Shown: positions 8,929 to 16,338 of the stretch, one piece after another
How the letters are laid out: each line of letters begins with the position of its first letter
Numbering within the stretch: position 1 is the first letter of the stretch
Source of the DNA: UBA10438 sp044238605
GTDB taxonomy: Bacteria; Bacteroidota; Ignavibacteria; Kapaibacteriales; Kapaibacteriaceae
Length of the DNA stretch: 64,000 bases
Assembly (NCBI GenBank): GCA_044238605.1
Contig: JBIICY010000006.1
Span: 1-64,000, forward strand
Direction: 5' to 3'
The notes under the pieces: model-generated
Database searches by the model: none
The model's input: the letters and a program-made list of their open reading frames with translations, nothing else
What the model was told of the DNA's origin: nothing
Translations under genes and position numbers: made by a program

Positions 8929-11034
8929 TTAATACCCCAGATAAATGAACATGTTCAGGTTTAGGCTCTTCTGACGGTTGTTGATTGCTGTATGGGCGCT
9001 ACCGCTGTTTACCGTTACATTGTGACTATGGGTACCGTTGCTGTCGATGCTGATGCCTGTGGCGGACGCGCCGATTACACCCGGATGACTTCCAGGAATA
9101 GTCGTAAACTCACTGAAACTGGATCCAAAGCCAGTATCGTCGGGTTCGACTCCGTGATTATACGTATGCGTATGCCCCGGGTCTGTAATTGAATGGATGT
9201 GAGCCCCGTCATTCGTGGTGACTCCCGATAGCGATGGAAGGTTCGATGCCGATATAAACATCGCATTCATCCCTGATGTACTTCCTACAGATTCAAAGCC
9301 CGCCCCCCCGGTGTTAAGCTCGTCCCGGTGCTTCAGGATCATGTCGCGCGTGTCTGGCAGGTTGCCCACGAACCCTAACATGGCGGCATTTGCCTGGGCT
9401 ACTGCTGAAAGGTTGGTAAGGGGCTGACCATCCAATCTGTACCAACCGTTATGATTTGCCACGGCATATGAGTGCTTCACGTCACCTATGGTGGCATAGA
9501 CGCTGGCTGGCAACCTGCCTGCTGCATCGAGCACAACTACGTTGTTAGCCGTGTTAATGTCAGGGTCTGCGCCAATAAAGTCCTGCCGAATGGCATCAAC
9601 GATTCGTCCGCCAGCCGAGGCAGCCGTAGAAATGAGCGGGTTAGGGTAGGTACCGGCTAGGTCGCCTCCGGCCGGACCCGACGGCGGAAGGGTTGTAGGT
9701 ATCGTGCCAGGTGCCATGTCCTGCAGAACAAGGGTATAGTCCTGCACCTTCTGCGAATTCACGGCATCATCGGCAATGCGGTCGTTAGTAACGCCATACC
9801 GCGCGATCTTCTGCGTAGTTACGGCAGTGTCCAGGATCTTCGGTGTTGTTATGGCGTTGGTCCGGATCAGCGGGTTGGGGAGCGTTCCGGTTAGGTCGCC
9901 CCCTGCGGGCACGATGTACGGGAAGTCCTGCACAGATCTGTTCTCGATAGCTGAGATCCGGCCTTTGCTATCGACAGTGATCTGCGGGATGTTCAGTTCG
10001 TTACCGTACGTCCCGGCAACAACGCCTGTTGCTGACAGCTTGATACTCGATACGGAGTTGTCGGTAATCTTGGAAGTTGTGACTGATCCATCAAGCAGCT
10101 TCGATGAGGTAACGGCTGCATCGACAATCTTGGACGTCGTGACTGCATTGTCAACGAGTTTAGGATTGGTGATCACGTTGTTCGCAATCGATGGATTCGG
10201 ATAGCTTCCTGTAAGGTCGCCCCCTGCCGGACCACTCGCTGGGAAGCTTGTTGGGATTACACCGGCAGCGATCTTCGATGCCGTTACCGATGCATCGGCG
10301 AGCTTCACGGTAGTGATGGAGCCATTCACGATCTTCCCGTTTGATACCGATCCGTCGGCAAGCTTGGTCTGCGACACAGATCCATCTGCAAGCTTTGCGG
10401 TAGAGATTGCGCCATCGCGGACGTCCATCGATACTGTCGGACCCGACGGGTTCACAAGTCGAATGGTATTCTCACTACTCGTAATGGTCTTTACTCCCGT
10501 TGCTTGGTCTGCAAGCTGGATGTAGGAGGTGTTCCCCTCCTGCACTACGAGCACGCCGTAACGTCCACTCAGCTGCATAGCCCCATCGGCACCATTGATG
10601 CTTGTAACAACACCTGTAGCATTCGATGTAATCGCATCCGCAGAGTCGGCCCGCAACGCCTGCATAGCAAACGGCACCATGGCCATTCGGGTTCGTGGGA
10701 ACGGAGCTCTTCCAACAATTGCTGTTTCGAGATAGATCTGCGTGTTGAGTGAGATTCCTAAAAGGGGCTGCACGTCTCCAAGGTAGAGACTAAAGAGCCC
10801 CTTCTCGAGAGCTACCGTCTGCGTTTCTTCCCACAGGAGCGATCCGCCTGTTGGTGCATTGTAGAGTCGCATTGTTAGCTGGTAGTCGCCATCGGCTATC
10901 GGACGTCCGTCCGGTTCGGATAGTAAACCTTGATACGATATGGTCCGCGCCGTCTGCGCGGTTGTAACTACTACCGATACTGCAAAGAATGCGCATAGAA
11001 GCATCATGCAGAATGTGCGTGTTTGTGTTCTCAT
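8929..11034 (-). CDS. Tail-fibre-like protein with C-terminal phage-collar-like domain
   Basis: 701 residues. Signal peptide (ending near TTAQ); ISYQGLL N-terminal domain; LADGSV..TKLADGSV pseudo-repeats with three GGDLTG.(Y/L)PNP motifs; and from about residue 520 a region with a GDVKHS...NGWYRLDG start, a LPDTRDMILK segment, repeated His-rich patches (AHIHSITDPGHTHTYNH, THSHN) and the ending LNLNMFIYLG. That layout matches phage tail collar domains (Pfam Collar family), in which His clusters can bind metal ions along a trimer axis. No T9SS tail is present on this protein, but the gene 53 bp upstream encodes one. No phage structural, packaging or lysis genes lie nearby, so it is probably a cell-surface or secreted fibre. 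The first ~505 residues are paralogous to the giant gene at 1-8023. Confidence 0.88.
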   Translation of the reverse strand: MRTQTRTFCMMLLCAFFAVSVVVTTAQTARTISYQGLLSEPDGRPIADGDYQLTMRLYNAPTGGSLLWEETQTVALEKGLFSLYLGDVQPLLGISLNTQIYLETAIVGRAPFPRTRMAMVPFAMQALRADSADAITSNATGVVTSINGADGAMQLSGRYGVLVVQEGNTSYIQLADQATGVKTITSSENTIRLVNPSGPTVSMDVRDGAISTAKLADGSVSQTKLADGSVSNGKIVNGSITTVKLADASVTASKIAAGVIPTSFPASGPAGGDLTGSYPNPSIANNVITNPKLVDNAVTTSKIVDAAVTSSKLLDGSVTTSKITDNSVSSIKLSATGVVAGTYGNELNIPQITVDSKGRISAIENRSVQDFPYIVPAGGDLTGTLPNPLIRTNAITTPKILDTAVTTQKIARYGVTNDRIADDAVNSQKVQDYTLVLQDMAPGTIPTTLPPSGPAGGDLAGTYPNPLISTAASAGGRIVDAIRQDFIGADPDINTANNVVVLDAAGRLPASVYATIGDVKHSYAVANHNGWYRLDGQPLTNLSAVAQANAAMLGFVGNLPDTRDMILKHRDELNTGGAGFESVGSTSGMNAMFISASNLPSLSGVTTNDGAHIHSITDPGHTHTYNHGVEPDDTGFGSSFSEFTTIPGSHPGVIGASATGISIDSNGTHSHNVTVNSGSAHTAINNRQKSLNLNMFIYLGY

Positions 11035-11087
11035 TGCTAAGCCTCGTGTTGTGGTGATACGTGGGTTCTGGACAGTAACACGATATG

Positions 11088-11642
11088 TTACTTGAAGACG
11101 GTTACTGTGGTGTATGCACGCACGCGTGCGCCGCTATGGGTACGTCCGGTTACGGAGCAGATGTACTGACCCGATGCAAGGGGCTGGCTGTTATCATCTA
11201 CAGACGTAAACTCAATGCTCCTTGAACCACCTTCAAGAGATTCGATTGCTATCGTGCGAATACGCACACCTGCAAGTGTATAGACCGATACTTCGATGTC
11301 ACTCGCAAACTCCTGGCCAATCTCAATGCGAGTAGCTACCGCAAAAGGATTCGGATATGCATGCAGTGCACTCTTTGCCTCTACATCCTGGACACTTACG
11401 ATTGCACTGGGCCATGGCACCCAGAATCCTTCATGCCGGTCGATGCCTTCGCTCTCTACCTTATTCGAGACAACGCTCTGCCCTATCGTGCACGACAACT
11501 GATGATTGGTCGTAGCGTCTCGCACATGAGAGCTACCTCCGCTTGCTACTACGAATGACTGAAGCACAACATCTTGCGCTACTAACGGGACAACACTACA
11601 CGCTATCCCAATCGATACAAGCACTCTCCTTGAAACACTCAT
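11088..11642 (-). CDS. Short secreted protein with T9SS-type C-terminal sorting domain (copy 2)
   Basis: 184 residues, first gene of the upstream cassette. The ATG at 11642 has a strong ribosome-binding site (AAGGAGG seven bases upstream). Signal peptide ending near LVAQ; central module with ASGGSS, CTIGQ and HEGFWVP; then AYPNPF and a ~75-residue beta-rich tail with VYTLAGVRIRT and LASGQYICSV, typical of T9SS sorting domains. It is the paralogue of 8029-8586 with the same order of motifs. Its role, perhaps as surface-anchored partner of the fibre encoded next, is inferred from conserved adjacency only. Confidence 0.82.
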   Translation of the reverse strand: MSVSRRVLVSIGIACSVVPLVAQDVVLQSFVVASGGSSHVRDATTNHQLSCTIGQSVVSNKVESEGIDRHEGFWVPWPSAIVSVQDVEAKSALHAYPNPFAVATRIEIGQEFASDIEVSVYTLAGVRIRTIAIESLEGGSRSIEFTSVDDNSQPLASGQYICSVTGRTHSGARVRAYTTVTVFK

Positions 11643-11720
11643 TGCGTTTCCTCCTTGTTTGTGGAAGGATGCAATGGTATGGCAAGAGTAAGAGAGATGT
11701 GCTACGGCAAAGGTTGTTGG

Positions 11721-11748
11721 GGGACTAGGTACGAGGGACTAGGGACGA
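11721..11748. repeat. Heptamer array left of the four-helix-bundle gene
   Basis: Read on the minus strand the segment is GTCCCTA, GTCCCTC, GTACCTA and a partial GTCCC. These are the same units as the long array at 12184-12260 but in the opposite orientation, so the two arrays form inverted flanks of the gene between them. Confidence 0.7.
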
Positions 11749-11788
11749 TATGATGTCACGATTTGATGTGCTGGGAGAACGATGTAGT

Positions 11789-12184
11789 ATGAAAGAATAC
11801 GATGTGATACTCTCAATGAAATCATGCACGAATCTGCAACAATACTCTGTATCATTAGCCAGAGTTGTGCGGCAATTGAGTCACAAACTTCTTGATAGAT
11901 CCTATCGCGACCGGAGTGCCATCGATCAGTTCTATCGATCTGGAACTTCAGTTGGAGCTAACATCCGTGAAGCACGGTATGCTGAGTCTGCCAAGGACTT
12001 AGTACACAAGCTTAAGATTGCAGAAAAGGAGCTAGCTGAGTTTTATTATTGGCTTGGACTCTTAACATCTGAGCCCATGATGATTACAGATATTGAAGCA
12101 GGGGAATTACTCAATCTTGCAAATCAGATTGGCAAACTTCTTACAGCATCAATCATCACACTCAAACAGAAACACAAGCTGTAG
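11789..12184 (+). CDS. Four-helix-bundle protein (23S rRNA intervening-sequence protein family)
   Basis: 131 residues from the ATG at 11789 (an upstream ATG at 11750 adds 13 residues that do not look conserved). The helical sequence with FYRSGTSVGANIREAR and LKIAEKELAEFYYWLGLL is characteristic of the four-helix-bundle family first known from proteins encoded in 23S rRNA intervening sequences, which also includes Avd of diversity-generating retroelements. No reverse transcriptase or rRNA is nearby. Molecular function is unknown; the fold suggests a pentameric nucleic-acid-binding bundle. The gene is flanked by inverted heptamer arrays, and the last base of its TAG stop is the first base of the right-hand array. 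It is the only plus-strand gene in the first 23 kb, consistent with an inserted unit. Confidence 0.85.
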   Translation: MKEYDVILSMKSCTNLQQYSVSLARVVRQLSHKLLDRSYRDRSAIDQFYRSGTSVGANIREARYAESAKDLVHKLKIAEKELAEFYYWLGLLTSEPMMITDIEAGELLNLANQIGKLLTASIITLKQKHKL

Positions 12185-12260
12185 TCCCTAGTACCTTGTC
12201 CCTAGTCCCTCGTCCCTAGTACCTTGTCCCTCGTCCCTAGTACCTTGTCCCTAGTCCCTA
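12184..12260. repeat. Array of eleven heptanucleotides (GTCCCTA / GTACCTT / GTCCCTC)
   Basis: Exactly eleven contiguous 7-bp units: GTCCCTA, GTACCTT, GTCCCTA, GTCCCTC, GTCCCTA, GTACCTT, GTCCCTC, GTCCCTA, GTACCTT, GTCCCTA, GTCCCTA. The array overlaps the stop codon of the four-helix gene at its left end and supplies the last codons and TAG stop of queC (12251-12253) at its right end. It resembles the heptameric short tandemly repeated repetitive (STRR) sequences described from cyanobacteria. Confidence 0.92.
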
Positions 12261-12970
12261 TAAGGTATCCTATCATTCTCTCCGGCCTCATCAAAGCCGC
12301 GTAAGCGCAAGACACACGAATCACACGTTCCACATGCTTCGTCTTCGTTGCGGTAGCACGACCACGAAAGATGCAATGGGGCTTGCAGCTCTATACCGCT
12401 GCGTACAATCTGCCCCTTGGTTAAATGAATAAGCGGGGTCTCAATAGTAATGGTTGTGCCAGGCTTTGTTCCTGTACGTATTACTTCTTCGAATGCGCGG
12501 AAGAAGACGTCTCTGCAGTCGGGATAGCCGCTGGAGTCTTCTTCAACTGCACCAATGTAAAGATGGTTAGCTTCTACAACTTCGGCCCAACTTGTGGCAA
12601 TGGCAAGAATGTTAGCATTGCGAAATGGCACGTATGTATTCGGTATCTCTTTATCGGGGCACGATGTATCGTGCCCGTGCTCGCTGCTCCCGGCACGATG
12701 TATCGTGCCGCTATCGGCATCTCGCATCTGCATTGTTTTATCCGTCAAACTGCTGCCGCCGATTGCAGCAAGGTGCGAGATGTCTACAACGAGGCGAGGT
12801 TCTATGGTGTAATGATCGCAGATGTCGTGAAATGCCTTTAGTTCCCTGTCCTGGGTGCGCTGACCGTAGTTTACGTGTAACGCATAGACTGTATGTCCAT
12901 CCTTGATGGCGTGAGCTGTTGTTACGCAGCTGTCCATGCCCCCTGACAACAGAACTATTGCCTTACTCAT
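12251..12970 (-). CDS. queC: 7-cyano-7-deazaguanine synthase
   Basis: 239 residues. QueC converts 7-carboxy-7-deazaguanine to preQ0 using ATP and ammonia, in the queuosine pathway. Visible: the PP-loop SGGMDS at residues 9-14, HVNYGQR at 32-38, IPNTYVPFRN at about 109-118, and the zinc-binding cysteines C205, C213, C216 and C219 near the C-terminus. Between SLTD and IPNTYVP there are about 30 residues where I expect roughly a dozen; most of the excess is encoded by two copies of an 18-bp palindrome (12657-12676 and 12691-12710). The frame stays open and all catalytic motifs are intact, so the protein is probably active. The ATG overlaps the stop of the thioredoxin-like gene by 4 nt; it is the last gene of the translation operon. 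The last codons and the stop come from the heptamer array. Confidence 0.95.
   Translation of the reverse strand: MSKAIVLLSGGMDSCVTTAHAIKDGHTVYALHVNYGQRTQDRELKAFHDICDHYTIEPRLVVDISHLAAIGGSSLTDKTMQMRDADSGTIHRAGSSEHGHDTSCPDKEIPNTYVPFRNANILAIATSWAEVVEANHLYIGAVEEDSSGYPDCRDVFFRAFEEVIRTGTKPGTTITIETPLIHLTKGQIVRSGIELQAPLHLSWSCYRNEDEACGTCDSCVLRLRGFDEAGENDRIPYRD
12657..12710. repeat. Two palindromic repeats inserted in-frame in queC
   Basis: GGCACGATGTATCGTGCC occurs twice in the same orientation within 54 bp: 12657-12676 (extended to GGGC...GCCC) and 12691-12710 (extended to CGGC...GCCG). Each can form a 9-bp stem. They encode residues of about 87-94 and 98-105 of QueC, in a loop that is short in other QueC proteins. 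Confidence 0.85.
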
Positions 12971-14151
12971 TGCTTCTTTGCCGCGCGGATTTTTTTGAGG
13001 AGTTCTTCTGTCTCAGCCACGTCGGCATCAGCTTCCTTACCCATGTCTATTGCACGCAGTGCCTGACGTTCTGCTTCATCATACTGCTTGGTCTTGTAGA
13101 GAAGCGCAGCATAGGTATCAACAAATGCCCACTTGCTTGCGTCCAGCTTGGTGGTTGTACGCTTCATCGCATCGGCTGCCTTTACAAGCGAAGGATTGTC
13201 TTCGCACTTCTCATACATGTTCCACGCAAACTCGTTGATGCCGTCTGCTGTTGCGTCTGCTGTCTGCGACATCTTCTCTACCACGTCGCCCAGTTGCTTC
13301 CAGTCTTCTGTGCGGTTGTAATACATGGCCTGTAGACGTTCCCGCATTGTCTCCGCCTGCTCGGGTACAGTCTTTGTAAACAGGTCCGTTGCCTTATCAA
13401 GCAGTGACCGATCTTTTTTCACAACAGCATTGTTGAAGATGGACTGCGCATGCTTCTGTGCTACCTGATCAAACTCTTCGCCGTACAAAGCGCGGTACTC
13501 TGCTTCGTGAGCCATAACCCATGCAGTCTGTGCTTCGGTAAGCTGATATCGCGTGATGATGCTCCACGTCACTTCAGAATACTTGTCCTGTTGCTCATCA
13601 AACCATGCCTGAACGGTCTTGGCATCTGCGATCTTCTTGTTCTTGCCCTTGAGATATGCGCCACGGTGCCAGTCTGGATAGTTCAGATTAAGCTGCGGAG
13701 TAATTCCTTTTGCAATCTGCGACTGCGACGGATCCGTCATCTTTACAAGCGTCTCCAACCAATCCTTTGGCTCTTGATATCCAAGCACGGTATAGGTTGG
13801 TGTGCCATCTACAGCGAACACTTTGAATGTTGGATACGAGCTGATGCGGTACTTCATGGCTACGTCCACACCTTCGCCAGTTTCCATCTCCATTTTTACA
13901 TTCACAAAGTTTGCATTCATGAATGCTGCAACCTTGGCATCGGAGAAGGTCTCCTTGTCCATCACCTTACACCAGCCGCACCAGTCTGTGTAGGCATCGA
14001 GAAAGATCGGCTTGTTTGCCTTTTTTGCAAGCTCTAACGCCTGATTCCATGATGTAACGGTGGTGAAATTGACGCCGTCGGCATATACAACAACAGCACT
14101 CAAGATGAGTGCTGTTACACATGTTGCGAGTCTGGTACTCTTCATGATCAT
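12967..14151 (-). CDS. Secreted thioredoxin-like protein with helical C-terminal region
   Basis: 394 residues. A signal peptide (MKSTRLATC... to about VYADG) precedes a thioredoxin-fold domain with the redox motif WCGWC (Cys58, Cys61) and the cis-Pro segment SSYPTFKVF. About 250 residues of mostly helical, TPR-like sequence follow (ending DVAETEELLKKIRAAKK). Expected to act in the periplasm as a thiol-disulfide reductase, perhaps with a protein partner bound by the helical region. The start overlaps the frr stop by 4 nt (ATGA) and its stop overlaps the queC start by 4 nt, so it is translationally coupled in the operon. Its substrate cannot be read from sequence. Confidence 0.85.
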   Translation of the reverse strand: MIMKSTRLATCVTALILSAVVVYADGVNFTTVTSWNQALELAKKANKPIFLDAYTDWCGWCKVMDKETFSDAKVAAFMNANFVNVKMEMETGEGVDVAMKYRISSYPTFKVFAVDGTPTYTVLGYQEPKDWLETLVKMTDPSQSQIAKGITPQLNLNYPDWHRGAYLKGKNKKIADAKTVQAWFDEQQDKYSEVTWSIITRYQLTEAQTAWVMAHEAEYRALYGEEFDQVAQKHAQSIFNNAVVKKDRSLLDKATDLFTKTVPEQAETMRERLQAMYYNRTEDWKQLGDVVEKMSQTADATADGINEFAWNMYEKCEDNPSLVKAADAMKRTTTKLDASKWAFVDTYAALLYKTKQYDEAERQALRAIDMGKEADADVAETEELLKKIRAAKKQ

Positions 14152-14708
14152 TCTTCCATGACTTCTTTTTCTTTGACCGCAAGGATGTTGTCGAGGTCCT
14201 TCACATACTTGTCTGTATGCTTCTGGATATCATCCTCGCCACGTTTACGATCATCTTCGCTGAAGTGCTCTGTCTTTTCGGCCTTCTTGAGTTCTTCATT
14301 TGCATCGCGACGCACATTACGTACGGCCAGCTTACCCTCTTCGGCGATCTTCTTGCACTGCTTTACGATGTCTTTGCGACGTTCCTCGGTAAGGGGCGGC
14401 ACAGAGATCCGAATGATCTGACCGTCGTTCTGTGGCGTAACACCAAGGTTGGCGGCAAGGATGGCCTTTTCCGTTGGACCAAGCACGGTACGATCCCATG
14501 GCTGGATAACGATGGTACGTGCATCCGGCACAGAGATACTACCTACCTGACCGATAGGCGTTGGTTCTCCGTAGTATTCAACCTTTACGTTATCGAGCAT
14601 CGAAGCTGATGCACGACCTGTGCGCACCTTTGCAAGCTGACTCTGCACATGGTCTACAGCCTTGGCCATGCTGTGCGATGCGGCATCGACGATTTCTTTT
14701 ACTGGCAT
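14148..14708 (-). CDS. frr: Ribosome recycling factor
   Basis: 186 residues, the usual length. RRF works with EF-G to split post-termination ribosomes. Conserved features: LAKVRTGRAS near residue 30, VEYYGEPTPIGQVGSI, PPLTEERRKDIVKQ and AVRNVRRDANEELKK. It follows pyrH by 1 bp in the common bacterial order tsf-pyrH-frr and overlaps the next gene by 4 nt. Confidence 0.98.
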   Translation of the reverse strand: MPVKEIVDAASHSMAKAVDHVQSQLAKVRTGRASASMLDNVKVEYYGEPTPIGQVGSISVPDARTIVIQPWDRTVLGPTEKAILAANLGVTPQNDGQIIRISVPPLTEERRKDIVKQCKKIAEEGKLAVRNVRRDANEELKKAEKTEHFSEDDRKRGEDDIQKHTDKYVKDLDNILAVKEKEVMEE

Positions 14709-14709
14709 G

Positions 14710-15426
14710 TTACACGTCCTTTACAATTGTGGCAACCGGTTCTCCAAGCATAAGCCGGCGAAGGTTGCCACGTTCGTTCATGTTAAAGACAAGGATCGGC
14801 TTGTTGTTTTCAGACGCCATCGTAATGGCCGTCATGTCCATCACCCGAAGGTTGCGCTCGAGCGTTTCTCTGTACGAGATCGTATCAAAACGCACGGCGT
14901 CGGCATGCTTTTCTGGGTCCTTGTCGTAGACTCCGTCAACCCGAGTTCCTTTGATCACAACGTCGGCTTCGATTTCAACAGCGCGCAGAACGGCTGCAGT
15001 ATCGGTTGTGAAGTACGGGTTACCGGTGCCTGCCCCAAAAACGACAACGCGCCCCTTTTCTAGGTGGCGCATTGCACGACGTCGTATAAATCCTTCGGCA
15101 ATCTGTTCCATGCGGATTGCACTAAGCAATCGCGTTGGAACACCAAGCAGCTCGAGAGCATTCTGAAATGCCAGACAGTTGATCACCGTGGCCAACATGC
15201 CCATGTGATCACCGGAGACCTTGTCGATCCCCATTTCTTCTGCCTGCATCCCGCGATAGATGTTGCCACCACCGAATACAATTCCAATCTCGATTCCGAG
15301 ATCGTAGGCTTCTTTGACATCTTCAGCAAACGAGCGCAACGCATCTGCGTCGATCCCGTATTGCTGTTGTCCCATCAGCGATTCCCCGCTGAGTTTAAGA
15401 AGGATCCGCTTGTAGACCGGTGTCAT
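14710..15426 (-). CDS. pyrH: UMP kinase
   Basis: 238 residues. PyrH phosphorylates UMP to UDP with ATP; it belongs to the amino-acid-kinase fold. Visible: YKRILLKLSGESLMG at the N-terminus, IVFGGGNIYRG, the central FGAGTGNPYFTTDTAA segment and DPEKHADA. The ATG at 15426 is preferred over a GTG at 15432 because AGAGG lies five bases upstream of the ATG. It sits between tsf and frr in the usual order. Confidence 0.97.
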   Translation of the reverse strand: MTPVYKRILLKLSGESLMGQQQYGIDADALRSFAEDVKEAYDLGIEIGIVFGGGNIYRGMQAEEMGIDKVSGDHMGMLATVINCLAFQNALELLGVPTRLLSAIRMEQIAEGFIRRRAMRHLEKGRVVVFGAGTGNPYFTTDTAAVLRAVEIEADVVIKGTRVDGVYDKDPEKHADAVRFDTISYRETLERNLRVMDMTAITMASENNKPILVFNMNERGNLRRLMLGEPVATIVKDV

Positions 15427-15453
15427 GTCCACCTCTCGATGGTTGTACGTTGA

Positions 15454-16308
15454 TTAGATCTTATCGCCAAGGTTGTAACGCACGAAGGAAATCACCTTCA
15501 CGTCGCCCCCTGCAATCTTACCAATCTCTGCAACAACATCAGATACCTTCTTGCTTGGCTCTTTAACGAATACCTGCTCGATGAGCACGTTTTCTTCATA
15601 GTACTTGCCCAGCTTGCCTTGAGCGATGCGCTCTGCGATATCTTCCTTCTTGCCTTCAGCGATGGCTGCCTGCTTGTAGATCTCAAGTTCCTTGGCAAGC
15701 GTATCGTTGTCTACCTGTGAGCGATCAACGAATGACGGCTGCATGGCAGCGATCTGCATTGCTACGTCACGAAGAAGGGGCTTGGTTGCATCGTTTACTG
15801 GTGCGCCTTCTACTTCGAGAAGAACGGCCAGACGTGAACCTGCGTGGATGTAATCCGCGATGGCACCGTTTGACTGAATGCGCGTATATCGACGCAGACC
15901 GATCTTTTCGCTAAACTTTGCAAGGATTTCATCACGAAAGTTAGCAAGTGTCTTATCGCCGATAGACTCTGACCACAAAGCATCTTCCGAAGCAATGTCC
16001 TTGGCCAATACAGTGTCGCAGATGGCGTTTGCAAACGCTACAAACTCATCGTTGCGAGCAACAAAGTCTGTTTCACAGTTCACTTCAACGATTGCTGCTG
16101 TTGTACCGTCGGCTGACGTCTTTGCAAGGACGATACCTTCGTTGGCATCGCGGTCTGCACGCTTTGCAACCGATGCTGCACCGCGCTTACGAAGCCAATC
16201 AATGGCTGCCGCCATGTCTCCGTTGGCTTCTTCAAGAGCCTTCTTGCAATCGGCCATTCCAGCGCCGGTTTTTTCGCGTAGTTCTTTTACGTTTTGTGGG
16301 CTGATCAT
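15454..16308 (-). CDS. tsf: Elongation factor Ts
   Basis: 284 residues. EF-Ts is the nucleotide-exchange factor for EF-Tu. The N-terminal UBA-like region (VKELREKTGAGMADCKKALE) and the core motif CETDFVARNDEF near residue 80 are intact. Encoded directly after rpsB with a 30-bp gap and before pyrH. Confidence 0.98.
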   Translation of the reverse strand: MISPQNVKELREKTGAGMADCKKALEEANGDMAAAIDWLRKRGAASVAKRADRDANEGIVLAKTSADGTTAAIVEVNCETDFVARNDEFVAFANAICDTVLAKDIASEDALWSESIGDKTLANFRDEILAKFSEKIGLRRYTRIQSNGAIADYIHAGSRLAVLLEVEGAPVNDATKPLLRDVAMQIAAMQPSFVDRSQVDNDTLAKELEIYKQAAIAEGKKEDIAERIAQGKLGKYYEENVLIEQVFVKEPSKKVSDVVAEIGKIAGGDVKVISFVRYNLGDKI

Positions 16309-16338
16309 GATCGTGATTCCGTAGATGTCGTTACTGAA

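Noticed and set aside
8929..11034. Prophage, suggested by the collar and tail-fibre-like domains
   Set aside because: No integrase, terminase, capsid, lysis or packaging genes are present, and the protein has a signal peptide and sits in a T9SS-linked cassette.
11789..12184. Diversity-generating retroelement, because Avd shares the four-helix fold
   Set aside because: No reverse transcriptase, template or variable repeat was seen nearby.
12184..12260. CRISPR array, suggested by regular short repeats
   Set aside because: Units are contiguous 7-mers with no spacers, and there are no cas genes.
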